A stretch of 64,000 nucleotides of DNA from Paramyrothecium sp. XJ0827 (lineage: Eukaryota; Ascomycota; Sordariomycetes; Hypocreales; Stachybotryaceae): NCBI GenBank assembly GCA_020881915.1, contig JAJFPB010000005.1, positions 3,844,001-3,908,000 on the forward strand. The letters are read 5' to 3'. This document shows, piece by piece, positions 48,311-62,249 of this stretch. The notes under the pieces were generated by a model. That model saw only the letters and a program-made list of their open reading frames with translations, was not told the DNA's origin and searched no databases. The position numbers were made by a program, and so were the translations under genes. Numbering within the stretch: the stretch's first letter is position 1; each line of letters opens with the position of its first letter.

Positions 48311-51300
48311 TCAGAGGAAACCGGACTCGGCCAAAACCCTGCAAGATGAGAAATAAATGGTAAGCATATGTCTTGTTTAGGACAACTGGAATCACAAGCC
48401 AACCAGGACCTGGCGTGCTTGCATGTTGCCATGATCCCTCAGTGCCAGAACGTCGCCCCGTACATGGCAGGGTGGTCCCGCAATGCTACGTACCTTACTA
48501 CTCTCTCGTCCTCTCGTTCACGCGGCTCAACTTGCAAGCTCTTGTCGTACATCTCATGCACGTCTCCTGCTGCTTGCATGTTGCTTAATATGTAGTCCTG
48601 CAGTTCGGGAACTGGCTGAAGCGAGTAGCCCACTGCTTGATACTGTTGGATGTCCCGGATCACTTCTGCCGTCTTGGCCCGCTTGGCGAAATTGATGAGG
48701 TTGGTCTTCTTGATGATTGATGGGATACCGTCCTCGATGAATGTGAGGTCGGTCAAATATACACCTAAAAAAACAAGTCAACAAGCCTGTGGCGGGACGC
48801 ACTAAGCTTCGGGTGGCTTCATACCGAAGAAAGGAATACACGGCGGGTTTGCGGCATGAAGCGTCTCACGGTACTCGCCAAAGTTCCTGGTGCTAGCCAT
48901 AAGACGGCGCATTGTCTCCAGAACACTGTGCGTGCGCTGAGGGACCTGGTCCCATGTCCTCTTGAGCCGGGCAATCGGGGCAGTGCCCAGCGCTGAGATG
49001 ATCGATGTTAATGTAGAGAAGTTGTTAAGGCTCCGGCATTTCTGGACTTGTTAGCATCCGTAATAAAGGAAATTGCAAATTGACAACGACGTACATCTGC
49101 CACGGCGACGAAATGCTTGATCACGACCACACGCTTCTTAACGTCCATCTGCGCAAGAATCATTTCCGCAACCCAGTTGGTCATCTGGTTCGAGTGAAGA
49201 ATCAGAGCTTTGACGTTGGGTGCCAGATCTGACTCGCCCTCGACAACCTTCTTCTGCCACGTTTTGTTTAGACACTCCATGGCCTTGATTTTGCCGTATA
49301 GGCGTGACTCGATGACTGTAAGCTGTCGGGCGAACTCTGTCACGTCGATATCGAGGAATTTGAGCTTCTTCATGTTCTTCGGCATAATCGGCGCAGGAGT
49401 GTTCTGGTTAGCTGTTTGAATCATTCGTCGAGCACCAGCCTCTTTGCCGCTTAGTCTTTGGTCCAAAATCGTCATCAACGGCGCGGAGCCCGGAGTCTCG
49501 GTTGACTTGACGGTGTCCCTCGCGAAGGTGTATACGTCTCGAATGAGCTGCTTTGATTCCTCGTTGTAATCTTCCATCCACGAACTATCGAACCAACTCT
49601 TCAGGATGTTGACAACGCGGAACCGAATCAGCTTTTGTTTGCGGTCGCGCCAAATTTCATAATCCTGCTGGCTGAGGCCCTCGGGAGGCTGAATGTTAAA
49701 CCGTTTGACAAGAAGTTCAAAAAGCTCCCGTGCGGTAGTGAAGGAGCGGTATGTAAGAAGGAAGGTGTTGTTGAAGCTGGAGTCTAATTTGTCGTGGCGA
49801 GTTAGCTGCTCCACGAGAGCAAGAAGTGAACCACCCTTGACAGTTGGTGGAGAAGTCTTGTTATCCCAAGATACATCATGCTCAAAGTCCAGGCGCAAGA
49901 AGTCGGGAAGGTCTTCGGAAGACTGTGAGCCCGCCAAAGGTGACGGGTCTTCACCAAGCATCCTCTTGATCTTGGAATAGTCTCCTTTCCGGAACTGGCC
50001 AGCCGCTGACTCGCCATCAGTGAACGACTGTGATGTAATGAGCGGCGGACGACCACCCATTCCCGTCCTCGATTCGGTTCGCTGATGGGGCCGTTCATAG
50101 GGCATCGTATCGCCCCTCTGCAACGGGTTCCGCTGCAGAAGTTCGTCCCTGGATCTCGGATCCAACTGGTCCGGCTGTTGGTGATTGTGTTGTATATTGA
50201 TCTGGACTTGTTCAGAAAGTAGCTGCAAAGAAAACCCAATATGTGATGAGTTTGTCTCAAGTGATCTTGCACACTTTCGCACATAATCAAGTCGATTTTC
50301 CAAAGCTTCGCCGACTATCTCAGACCACTCATCTGCCAAAGGGCCAGCCACAGCCTGGCAACCAAGGATCAAGTCGGAGATGCCATCGTAAAGACTTTGC
50401 TTGTTGGTGCTGAAGTCAACAAGCTGTGGGGTTTGGAAGGTATTACCTAGTGAAGACAAGTCAATGGACTCGATCATCGCGATCCATGACTTGAACGTCT
50501 CCACAACCCTGCCACCAGCCGAACAAACGTTGTTACCGAGAACTTCGTGCCGGAAAGGAGTAATAATCTTGTCCGTGGCTGCAAGACTCTTGTCGAGCTC
50601 CCGTATACTGGACACAAGCATGCGCTTTTGCTCATCCAATCTCTCCAGCAGCTTCCCATCCAAAATGGCTGTCGGCTCCACTACACCCTCGTCGTCCTCG
50701 AGGAAATTTGACGTGATGGGGTCGTGTACCCCCAGGCCATTGTTCTGCCAGCTGCCGCCAGATGTGCTGCCGATCACGAATCCAGGGAAAAGACGCGGGA
50801 TCTCCTCTCCCCTCTGTTGCCTGGCAACCTCGACGTAGCTGAAAACGCCTAGCAAGACTCCTTCTGCCTCTTGGAGGCACTTCTGGACCGATTCGGCATT
50901 CGGCCAGTCCGCAGCAGCGATGTGGGAGGATATAACGAGCTTCGAGAACTTGGACATCATGTCTCGGAAATGCGGGTAAAGAGCTTTGTTACTTGAGATG
51001 ATGGACGGTTGCCCCGAGTGGTTGTCCGTAGTGCCCGACCCAGCAGCAAGAAGTAAGCGCAAGTGATCAGAAATGTCCTCGGCCCTTGCGACATAATCCG
51101 AGCGGCTGTTGCTCGTTATGGCCTCACGATACCGATCAATCGCACGCTTCATGTTTGAGACGAGAAGGCTCCAGGTGAGTGGTGGGGTCGAGCCATCGTC
51201 AAAGAACGATCGGGGTACTGTGGCGGTGGTCGGGAGGTTGTACGTAGTGCTCGTAAAAGACGTCGCGGAGGCGATGTTGGGCGTCTGGCCGGCAGGCAGA

Positions 51301-52113
51301 TTTAGAGTGTCGTTTCTCGGCCTGCCTATCGGAGACACTCCATTGATCGAATCCATCGATGCTGAGGGAGAAAGCAGGCCCACTGACGAGGCCCTGTTCC
51401 TTGTCTGCTTGGGACATCGTCAGAATTTAGTTCACTGAAAGGAGGGGGGAGGTTTCACTCACAACGAGCCGCCTGGGGGGGAACATGAGCGACTCGCCCT
51501 CGGCTTCTGACGCAGATGTAGCGGAATCCTCATCTTCGTCCTGGGTCAAGCCCCTTGCCATCATCTCTGGGGGTGGACGCGTCCTGTCCGGTATTAACAC
51601 ATTCAGACGATCTCGAGGGCCAGACTCCGCGGCCGAAACAGGCGACTCGAGGGGCAACTCCATGCTTCGGTCACCCGTCATCATATTGTAGTAGAAGAGA
51701 CGGCCATCGGGTGTGGCCTGGGGGATCCAGAAATCCGCGCGAGATCTATCGCCCGTATCGGCGCTCTCGAGAGGCAAGCTGCTAGGCCCTTCCGCGTCGT
51801 CTTCCTCATCTTGGTCATACACCTCCTCGTATACCTCCGGCTCCTCCACGTCGTCCTCCACTTGTTCCAACTGGCCGTTCGGTAGCGGGTCCGGTAGTTC
51901 ATCGGGGCTTGTGATGATTTGGCAATAGTTGCTGGGAAACCAGCCGCGAACGCCGTTGATGACACCATCCCACCAGCCGCTTTCCAGTTGTGTAATGACC
52001 TGTATCACATCGCCCTCGTGGAAACTCAGACTAGTTCTGTCGTCGGCTTCGTAATCGTACAGGGCGCGCACGTACATGGCGCCTTGAGGCGCCGTACCCA
52101 CCATGCCGTTCAT
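48311..52113 (-). CDS. CDC25: CDC25-type Ras guanine nucleotide exchange factor (SH3-WW-RasGEFN-RasGEF)
   Basis: Model: complement of 48311..48338, 48494..48764, 48825..49041, 49095..51404, 51463..52113; 1158 residues. An SH3 domain begins near residue 15 (VRALYDYEADDRTSLSF, SGWWDGVINGVRGWFPSNY). An acidic linker and a WW-like segment (DFWIPQATPDGRLFYYN) follow. The RasGEF N-terminal module lies around residues 735-850 (LLALVEQLTRHDKLDSSF, FLLTYRSFTTARELFE). The catalytic RasGEF domain spans about 900-1150 (VAEMILAQMDVKKRVVVIK, NNFSTLTSIISALGTAPIAR, YLTDLTFIEDGIPSI). The last exon is only 28 nt and encodes the conserved tail VLAESGFL. These factors load GTP onto Ras and, in fungi, control the cAMP/PKA pathway, morphogenesis and nutrient response. 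The start is the first ATG after an in-frame stop; a further 5' exon cannot be excluded. Confidence 0.92.
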
Positions 52114-55100
52114 CAGAGGCGGTGGGGAAAATGTAAGGATCTCGAGACAGTTCGAAATATCAACAACTTGGTTATGTGCAAGGAAGCGAAGACGCAATTG
52201 CAGACATTAAACAGGAGCGGGAAAAAAATCACGGCGGGCTCGAAGGTCTTGAATGCAGCCGTACCGGCGGGGCGGTCAGTAACGCAGATGCGACGGAGAA
52301 ATCAATCTCAGTACATCGTCCCCCTGAGCGTAATCTTGAAGCGGGCGAGGGCACGTCGAATTGGCGGGATCGAGGCGTTCGAGGTGAGCCGTCAACGTCG
52401 CTGTCCAGAGCGTGGTGCGTTCAGGTAATGGCGGCGGTCTGCTTTCCACGACTTGGTGTTAGTTGAGGGGCGGCAACGTGGACATACCCTGACTCCTTAT
52501 CGAGCAGGGCATTGAACAGGGGAGCAAGTGGGGGAGGAGGAGTAACTTACCTTAGGGGGGGAGGGCCTGGACGCTTTGCGCACCAACTTGCTAAGGCAAT
52601 ATCGCGCCAACAGTTCGATGCTCTGTTGCTCTCGCTGGGTATCGCGCTGGAGCATCCGACCGCGTGGGAGTTTGCAGAGGCATACGACCACGGGTCCGAA
52701 TGGTGGTTGGTGGTGTGGATGCGATTGAGGGCTTGGATGGCGGTTAGTGGTAACGCCTTTATTACCCTACCTACCTCCCACCTTACCTTGTGCTTTCCTT
52801 TCCCGCTCTAGGGACATGGCTGCAGAAGTGGGCGGCAGCCATTTAGGGGGCGGCCTTTGCTGCGGAGTAGCTTACTATTGTACATCTTCAATATTTCCCA
52901 CGACTTGGCACATAACATCCCGCATTCGAGATAGCGGGATACAAGGCTAGCTTACCTCCGTCTTTTGAATTCCGCACCATGAGGCAAACTCCCGTGGAGC
53001 GCGGCTGAGCTACCCTACCCTGCAGCAGTTCTGCTTAGGAAGTTTAAGGTAGTGTCCAACGTCTTGTCCTTGACACTATTACTATATCTCGGCTACGATT
53101 CTTATTTGTATACCCTCTCGACGCAAATAGTGGCTCGGCTAGGATATGTCACACACCAATAGGAATGTACAATACTACAATACAATAACAAGGTCTATGA
53201 TACGTATTTTCCCTACGACGGACCCAAAGCACGGCCAGGGAAGTCTTTTGGCTTGCGGAATTGTTACCGGGACACCGTATCCCACGATTCGACGCTGGAG
53301 GCCCTTTGCAGCCAATGCTTTGCGGCATTCTTGTTCACAATTCGGTCAGGTCTCCAGCATGCCATCAACAATGAATACACGACACTACAACAAGAGGAGG
53401 AATCCAAGACGAGTTACGAATTATGCCTGGCCGACTTGATTTTTGCAAGCAGGGTGCCAGAGAAATACACCCAAACCGGTTAAACCACGAATCTGCGAAA
53501 TCCCACTCTGGCCTCACAACAACATACCCACATCACCAACCAAGACACAAGGGATTGTTGAATGGCACACTTATCCTGGCTTGCCTGGTACTTCGACCAG
53601 TGGGTTTGCGGCGTAGGTTTTGTTTCCTACCGCTCGCTAAGCCACACAACCGCCGAACGAGGTAGGTTCGGCAAGGCGTAGTTCACTGCGCTCACAGGTC
53701 TCAAGCTGCAAAATTTACCAGAGCCATCTGCAGCGAACATTGAACGTATGTGGAACTCGGACTGGTTTTATGTGATAACTTGTTGCCTTCGTACTCGCTT
53801 CCGGCCGCCAGCATGATTATTCCCCCATTCCTTTACTTGTGCAAACTGTTGCATGAGAGCCCCCCCTCAGAAGAAAGAAAATGGAAGCATGAGAGCCCGA
53901 GCCACGAGGCTGACCATATCGCCGATACTTCCCATGCAAATTTTTTCCGAACCCATGTCATGACCTGTCATTAATACACCACCCTCGGCAAGCAATCTTG
54001 ACCTCGGAAACGATGGCGGCACCATATATCCCATGCCTGGCATAGAAGCCGAAGCTAACATAACGGTAGTGTCCATTCACTCGGTAACTATCCATCATGC
54101 GCTGGTGATTGACCCTTGACATTCCAAAACGCCATGCCATGATTCAGTCTTAATGCGGACAGCCCCGGTTCCTGTCCCAACTACGGAGAAGCGGACGGCG
54201 GATAGAGCAAACCGAGATTGAGGCATCCATCCGCTTTTCATTCCAGGAGCAGCCGGACGCTCCACCGGGCCAAATAGGCGACCTAAACCACGTGGAGCCT
54301 GTCGCAGCCCGTCCCAAATGAAGGCTCCCTGGTTTCCGGAACTGAGCCGCGGACCCGCCAACCCGCCCCTGCGCACAGAGCAGCGCGCACACTAAGCGCG
54401 GCGGAGGACAAGCATGTGCTGAACAGTATGCTTGTAGCAACACGGCACAGTGACAGGGAGGGCTTCCCTGGGTCGACAGCGGGAGGTCCTGGTATTATGC
54501 CTGTCTTGCATTATCTTTGTGCAAATATTCACCGATGAGGCAGGCAGTCCGTAACGACTTGACAAGTTTACGTCAGTCGGATTAGACCCCTTCTTCGGGG
54601 ATAGACACCGAAATGTGAGGGTTGGGCGGTATAGTAACCATTGTATTCCACAACAGGGGCCCTTCGAGTGAGAGGCATGATTGCTTGCTCCAGGAACCGA
54701 GCATTGCCTCAGTGAGCAACATGCCTCAACCCGCGCCCATGTCATGGCTTGAAATGGACCGGCTTCCACCAACGGCGACGGCGGCGGCGGCCATTCCAAA
54801 ACGAATAATAATTTATGATGGAAGGGTTTATTTCCGGCACAGGGCCTCGTTCAACGTCTTGGCAGTCCGCTTTTCAGTGACGAAGCAAGCTAGGCCTGGG
54901 ACTAGCGAAGGTCCGGCCATGTTGGTTGCCGGGCAGTGAAGCCAGCGGTTGCGGGGTGCACAGCTCGTGTTTTAGCGGGGACGCGAAGGGGAAGAAGGAT
55001 GGATGGGTGGGCACGGAAGCTTTGCTGGAATTTCGACGTTTTGGCTCTGTCCAACACAAGCCCACTTTCAGGTCAATGACGACTTTTCCAGAGCATATTG

Positions 55101-58100
55101 CTTCCTTCTACGGAGCTGCTTACACATCGCGTACTTGCTTTCGACCAATCCGTGATGGCACGGGGGGGCCGAAGGCTTGAACCTCAATGAGATGACCTTA
55201 CGGCTGCTCTCCCGATGAGTGACGGCAGGGATGAGAACACCATCAGAAACACCAGTTAATTTTAAGTTGACGGATTTTCCTGAACAATCTCCTGTCGCCG
55301 GCGAGAAACGGGTCGAGATTTACTCATAGCCTCTGCGCGGCCTCAGAACTCGGCGAGGGACGAGGACGTCCCAGCTACACTAAGGTACCTAGCTGTATGG
55401 CATGTCGCTCTGCCTCAGTGGCCATGTTAGCTGGCCTGTGTCCAGACGGCTTTTGCGACGACCACGCTGTCTGTACCTGACACTCTGCATCGAACGCGGG
55501 CACCGGGGAACGTTCCCTAGTGCCAGTCCCATTCCCCTCTCCGGCCATTTCAAGGCCCACTTGGAAGGTTAAAGCTGTGTGGACTCCGTAGTCTCCAAGT
55601 ATTCTCTGCTTTGCTTTGCACTAGACCAGAGTCACGAGACCCTCAAGCAATTGGCATCGCCTACCTGCATGCAAAAACCTTGGAATGGGACGTTGAAATT
55701 CGATGCCTTCCCGATTTTCTACATACCTCAGCCCTTACCGCCTGGTCAACAGGCGGTCGGTCACCGTATAATCCTCGTGCTTGCGCTCATTGGCACTGCT
55801 GTTCGTTTGTGGACTCAAAGGCCCCGTAGATACCGGGAGCTGGGTGAGCGTATGCAAGGTCCCCTGGCGACTATAGCCCACTATGAAGGTCCCCGGTAAG
55901 CGTCCCTTTACGGAGTAATGCTCGAGAAAACAAGTCGAAGCCCGCTAGTCGAGAGACGTTGTACAGTATGGAGCAGGACAAGCGGTGTCAAATCACTGAG
56001 CAGACCAGGGTGCCACGGACGCAATCGGAAAAGAAAAGGAAGGAAAAGGGGCAGCCTTTCGGACGGCCCAGAAAAGTAAAGAAGACCAAAAGAATTGTCA
56101 AACAGACAAACTAGTCAGCAGCTGAGAAGAAAAAAAAAGGGGGAGTTTGGAACACGACAAACCGGGAATCCAGTGAGATTGCCCTTCTCTTCTGACTCGA
56201 GCAGAGATTGGCCTGTCCCAGACTCTGTCGTTTGCGAGCGTGGGCCGTGCCGATGTAGACAGCGGACTGTATTTGCGCGGCGGTGAGTGACCGCCATCCG
56301 ATACAGTGCGCTCGGAGTCGGGTGACAGTGACACAGCGAGGACCCGCCTGAAAGTGTGGACGTGCAAGACGTGGCTCTTCTTGGGTGCTTGTCGCCCGGG
56401 CATCATATTGCTTATTGTGGGTCGGATGAGAGGAGGAGGGAGGGGGAGGGGAGGACAAGGTTTCCGTCGCGCCGGTGCTCTGGAAGCGGGATCGCTATGA
56501 CAGGTTAGGGCGGGTTCTTCGTTTGATATGACGCGCCGCGATGTCGCCTGGATCTGCCCTGGCGAGGTGCGCGTTCCCGGAGCTACTCGACTTCCCCGCT
56601 AGCCTGGACCATGATGATTGCAGTCGCCGGGACACGACACGCGCTGCGGCAACTGAGCAATGCCAGGTGTGTACCTAGGGAGAGAGGGAGGAAGGGAGGG
56701 AGGGGAAGAGGGTCAGGGGAAGTGCTGGGTGGGGGAATGCATGGCAGAGCAGACCCATCTGCTGAGGTTCAACAGCGAAACCTGTCTGCGGGAGCTCGAG
56801 TGGTGGATGGATGAGAGAAGTGTGCTGAGAAATGAAGGACAGCAAGGGAGGTGCGCCGACCGAGGCTTTGCTTCATCGCTAGCGAGTGGATGCACCCGCG
56901 CTTCACTTTATGGTAAGGTGCACACGCACATACGAGTTGCCGTACATGATAGTTTACAGCTCACTTGCTCTGCCGCCTGATGCAATGCGACGCGATGCAC
57001 ATGGAACAAGCAAACGCCTGCAGGTCTGCAGTGCAGTGGGTTGTGGATGCGGCCACCTGATGAGGTACATCTACCTTGCGGCATCTTACTAGAGCAAGTT
57101 GGCAAAGAGCCGAAATATACTACGGTACGAGGGACCCCAAAAAAAAAAAGAGCCAAGGTGAGGTGTGTCGAGTGGCCTGGGAAAAGCAAAGTGGCGGGCT
57201 CCAGGGATGCAAGGTACCTTACAGAGGAGGCAACAGCACAGTACCCGCAATTAATACATCCCACAGGTACCTCCTCTTATTACCTGCCCTACCTGGTACC
57301 TACCGTACCTTATTACGCATACAGGTCATTGAGGTCGAGTCCATGATCGCTCTGCCCCCCATCCCCCTGCCCTGCCTTGTCGTGTCTCGCTTTAGCTTAT
57401 TACTTTGGTACAAGACGTGCCGCCCACAACGGGGAGCTCCTTTGGGATGGGATGGGCGTCAGGTATCTAATTACGCCTTGATGAAGACGTGCGGCATGCT
57501 TGCTGGGTTCTCCTGACAGAATTTTCCCATAATCATCAAGGATTGAGATCGTGGTCCACCTCAACCGTGAACTTCAGAGGTAGTGCCGATACTTTGATTC
57601 CGGTTGACAATGCGCCGACTGCCCAAGTAGCATGATCGTAGGTACTGTATATTAGCGATGGGACTTTACCTTGGGTACCTCTTTCATCCGATCCTTGAGG
57701 TACCTTACCTTACTGTAGCTGGCTGCATTTACCGTACTCGTGCCTACGTCCAAGTAAAAGCATGGTTGGCATCCCGGGCTCCTCTCTGCCACGCCCCCCA
57801 ACCCCCTTCCCGCTGACTGTCTCCGCCGCGCCGTGCCAGGCATTGCCAGCACAACGCAGCGTGGTGAGGGGCCTGGTGTGCTGGCCATCTCACTAAGGCA
57901 CCTTACCTTACCTGAGGTACAGTGTCCTACTTTTCTCTTTTCCCGATCGAGGTACCCATGCGGGTGTGAGCAGCGAGCGTGTACCTTAAACGAGGGGCTA
58001 CCTATTTGAGACCTTGTACCAGAGGGGCTTGAGGGAGGGAGGGGGCCCCTCTCCCTAACTCCCCCCCCAATCCCAAGGCCCCCCAAAATTGGTCTGGTGC

Positions 58101-58532
58101 CCGCCCATCTCCTCTGGCTATCCCCCTCTTTTCCCTCTTTCTTCCACTTTCTCCATCCCACCTCTTTGCGCAAAGCAGCTGTTCGCCCTCCATTGTCGTC
58201 GCTTAACCGATCGACTCAAAGAAACCACCCAGGCCTCGAGAGCCTGTTCCTCAACCTCTTCAACCCCTTTCTTCTTTCCATGATTAGCATACAACTGTTT
58301 CCAATGACCAAGTTTACGATCAAGTCCACCGCAGACACACTTTAAACCCCACGGGAGCGCGTGCGAGCGAGGAGCTAGGAGTTGAGAGTGAGCGGCGAGA
58401 AACACCAAACGATATTCAACCATCGTACACGTCCAGGACCCAGAATCTGTGGCTTTCCCCACCCAACAAGAGTTTCGCCTTGTTCCCGTCGTCCTATCGT
58501 GAAACGAACGGAAACGCGAATCTGCCGACACG
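52114..58532. other. 6.4 kb intergenic region between the Ras exchange factor and the C2H2 factor (divergent)
   Basis: Both flanking genes point away from each other, so this is promoter space for two regulators. No frame here has a recognisable domain. Composition is mixed: an AT-richer part at 52880-53250 and 53740-54000, and GC-rich parts near 54280-54400 and 56400-56760 with G-rich purine tracts (for example AGGAGGAGGGAGGGG near 56430). TACCTTA/GGTACCT words cluster at 52540-52800 and 57210-57980. The last 400 bases before the C2H2 start are pyrimidine-rich, likely a long 5' UTR. Confidence 0.5.
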
Positions 58533-61160
58533 ATGCCTGGCGCAAGTGTTGCAGTATTACCGCCCCCCGCGGCCTCGACACCCTCTTCGCGAAAGACATC
58601 CATCGCACCGGAGCGCAAGTACAAGTGTCAGTTCTGCAATAGAGCTTTTAGCAGAAGTGAACACCGGAGTCGGCATGAGCGATCGCGTACGTCTACCCGT
58701 CATTCTACAAGTTGAAGCCCAGGCACTTTTCTCTGTTCTACCTGACCGTTGGGTCACACAAACTTTCCTTATGTCGTTCCTTCGCTTTTCCTCGCGTATA
58801 TTTGTTCTCAAAAGTCACACGGCACCCTAGCTAACCGCCTCGATAGATACCAAGGAGCGCCCCTTCAAGTGCATGAAGTGTAGGAGTACCTTCGTCCGTC
58901 GTGATCTCCTGCTCCGGCATGATCGTACTGTGCACGCCAAGGACGGTGGCGTCCCGCTACATAGTGACGGGAAGCGCCGTGCTGGTCCCAAGACACGAGC
59001 CATCGGTGGCCCTTCAAAATCATCCATCGCTCTCGACGCTTCTGCTTTGGAGCAGATGGAATCTGGCAGTGATGGCATATTCGATGTCGAGGCCGCCGCC
59101 ATGCTCGTCGCCGATCTGCACCACAAGGCTACTGCAGCTATGCGCGGAGAAGACGGCTCTTACGAAGATAGCCCGTCGATGGCATACTCTCCTCATGGAA
59201 CCGTAATGGAGCCTACTGTGACCTACCCGTCTGGCGCTATCGCCCTTCCTCAGGTCCAGTGGGAGAGCTTCATGCCGCAGTCGGTGACGGAGCCCAAAGC
59301 TCATTCCATCACATCGAGCACCTCTGGATCCTTCGAGTCACAGCACAATGGAAACAGCAGCGCACTGCATCCTACCACCGCCCAGCTGCCGCCCATTAAC
59401 GGGCAGAACTACAACGGACTTGTCCCAGCCTTGCAATCTATGATCAGCTCGTTGACTGGCTCTGGCGGGGACATGCCCCAGAGCCCATCTATGGCCGATG
59501 CTGCACACGCTGGTTTCAAGGCTCCTCAGGTCATGGGCGATGATGAACGCAATATCATCCTTGACAATGTTCGCAACAGTGACACTGAGCATGCCATCCC
59601 CGAAGGCTTCCGCCTACCCGGACTGGGCTCACTCAACCGATACCTGTCAACATATTTCGGATTGTTTCATCACCACCTGCCCTTTTTGCACCCGGCCTCC
59701 TTCAACCCAACGCAGGTTTCGCCACCCCTCCTGCTTGCTGTTCTCAGTATTGGAGCCCTCTATGCATTCGACCAGGACCAGGCATACATGCTTCACATCG
59801 GATCCAAGGTGTTGGTTAACCAGTTCCTCCAGAACAAGGAAAGCTTTAGCTCCCGAAAATGTCCTCTCTGGACCATGCAAAGCTCCCTCTTGAACATGAT
59901 TTTCGCAAGCTGGAGTGGTGACCCGAAAGGCTTGGAGTGGGCATGCTCGATCAAGAGTCTGCTCGCCAACATGGTCGCCGGCAATCGCTACGAACTCAAG
60001 CTTCGTCAAGAGGCTCGCGGAGAAGCCGAGCCGACTCGTGCAGAGTGGGTAGAGGATGAGGGTTGCAGGCGTACCTACTATGCGGTCTACATTTTCTTCG
60101 GCCTGCTAACCTTGACCTTCAACCACACCCCGGCGATTAGCTTCAACGAGTTCGAGGACTTGCAGCTGCCTTCCACCGAGGCGCTGTGGAACCTCCAAGT
60201 TGTGGACCAAGCTGCATGGCACGATAGCCTCAAGAACTCTCCCGCAGTCACCTTTATGGAAGCACACGACAACCTTTTCCAGGGCGAGACTTTGAAGTAC
60301 AGTGCTTTTGCCACTCGTGTCATGATCAATGCACTTTTCCTCGAGGTTTGGTACCACAAGCGCAGCCCCGAAGCTCTGCAAGATGTCGTGACCGAGTACA
60401 AGCTCCGACTTGCTTTGGAAACTTGGGAGAAGTCTTTGGAACTCTGTGAGCCCGAGGCTGTCACTGTCCCTCTCAGTGCTCCCCACAAGGGTCATCCTCT
60501 CCTCTTCAATGCCAAGGCACTCTACCGTAACGCGCGGGCGAGGCTCGAGGTGGATCTCAAGACTGTCCAGGAAGCCCTCCGATACCATGATCCCTACGAG
60601 GTCGCCGCCGCCATGTCCAACGCTCGCGACCGCGTAAAGCGCTCGAGCGAGATGATCAAAGTCATCCAGGAATGCTACAACTGCATCGAGACGGCCGTTG
60701 TCCAGGGCGTCCGATGGGTGGCACGAACTTCACCAACCAACTGGAGCGTGGAGCACCCGCTCTGCGCCATGGATCTCATGATCGTCCTCTCGCTGTGGCT
60801 GTATCGTCTGGAACACGACGAAGAGCCTGCGACGCAAGAGGAGTTGGCCATGTACAACAAGGTCCGCCAGTTGTTCGTGAAGGATCTGGATGAGACTTAC
60901 ATGTCTCAATTGAGCTCGGTCGTGGCGCGCCTCTGGGGATCTATGCTCGATGAAGTCGTGGTCTGGGGGTAAGTTGTCTATGTCACCGTTTCTGAGATGT
61001 TGAAGCTAATGAATTTGCTAGAATCACGCGCCTGACGGGCGAATCATTCAAACTGCACTCGCAGGCTCTCGTTGGCTATGTCGACGACCCCGAAGCTTCC
61101 TCAAATGTCTCTACGCCCTCGATGATCTCGCAGGGTGCAGACGAGGACAGCGTGTACTAA
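58533..61160 (+). CDS. C2H2 zinc-finger transcription factor with fungal-type regulatory domain
   Basis: Model: 58533..58686, 58847..60968, 61022..61160; 804 residues, introns of 160 and 53 nt. Two tandem C2H2 fingers lie at residues 32-52 (CQFCNRAFSRSEHRSRHERSH) and 60-81 (CMKCRSTFVRRDLLLRHDRTVH). The second histidine of the first finger is created by joining exons 1 and 2. A disordered Ser/Gly/Pro stretch follows to about residue 260. Then comes a Fungal_trans domain: GLGSLNRYLSTYFGLFHHHL, FLHPASFNP, LLLAVLSIGALYAF and the helical body to about residue 780. The layout matches the AmdX/Klf1-like C2H2-fungal_trans group. No target can be inferred. The last exon encodes a short tail ending EDSVY. 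Confidence 0.92.
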
Positions 61161-61201
61161 AACTTTGGCAACGACGATACGACCCTTTTTCTCTTTATGT
61201 T

Positions 61202-61226
61202 TCTCTCTCTCTCTCTCTCTCTCTCT
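61202..61226. repeat. (CT)n dinucleotide tract
   Basis: About twelve CT units in the 3' UTR of the C2H2 transcription factor gene, bracketed by T-rich sequence. Confidence 0.9.
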
Positions 61227-62249
61227 TTTTCTCTTGTCTCGCTTGCTCTATTTGTTGATATCTGCGGTCTCCTTGCGTTCCCTGGTGGACCGGAATTCTT
61301 TCCTACAGTCTTGCTTGTTCCTGTTTCCTTCAGCGTATACCTCGCACCTGGCTGCTTGTTAACTGGTGTCTCCGCTTACATAATGGGCGCGCAATTGGCT
61401 TGGGTTGGAGTTCGCCTTGAGCAGAATGGCGCTCAAATTCGTTGTGGGATTCACTACATGTCTCACCTCTCTCTCATGTTCTTATTTCCTTCACAACCCC
61501 TGAGACAGGGCAGGTGGCTGTGCTCTCCTCTTAGTGTTTTGTATTTCCTTTGCGCATTTCGTCATTGATGCTTCAGCATGGTACTGGAAAGAGGACGCGG
61601 ACAGATAATATGGAAGTTGAGCGCGGGCATTTGGGATTACGGTTTTCCTTGTTTTCACCACACTCTCTCCAGTTCCCAGGATTGGCGGCTGGATATGAGC
61701 ACTGGACCACGTTGCCAGGATGGCAGCATCAGTCGGTTTCGTCGTCTACCGGTTGAGTAGACCGGCTGGCTGGTCCACGGCAGGTGAAGACCCGCCTTTC
61801 ACTTCCACTTCTGTTTCACTAGTTTGATACTTATTCTTCTAATGGTTTCGTGGTTTCTCTGCTGTTTTCAACTTGGTTTTCCTTTCTCTTGAGTATATTG
61901 GCTCACGCTTCTTTACTTGCTGCACTCCAGATACCTTGTTCATATACAGATTGCTGCTGTCTTCGAGCTGTTTTCATTTTCATCGTTTCATTGGTCTCCG
62001 CTAATTGTCATCTCATTTTTGTCTGTTGGGTACTGGAACTGCACTACGGGGTTTTGGGGGTGGGCTCGTCCAGGGGGGCGCATGTCTTTGGTCCCCATGA
62101 TGGGACAGGATGTTCCCTCTTGCATAGATACTATCCAGCCGTACGTGCATCAATAACATCACATCTCTGTCGCATATCTTTGTTCCTTATGCTCGCGTGG
62201 TGAAGAAGAGTGTTGTACCTGCGTGGCTCAAGCTGCCAGGCGTCTTGCT

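Noticed and set aside
56098..56458. overlapping frames on both strands near 56.1-56.5 kb
   Set aside because: Short, low-complexity and mutually overlapping in G/A-rich DNA; no coding signature.
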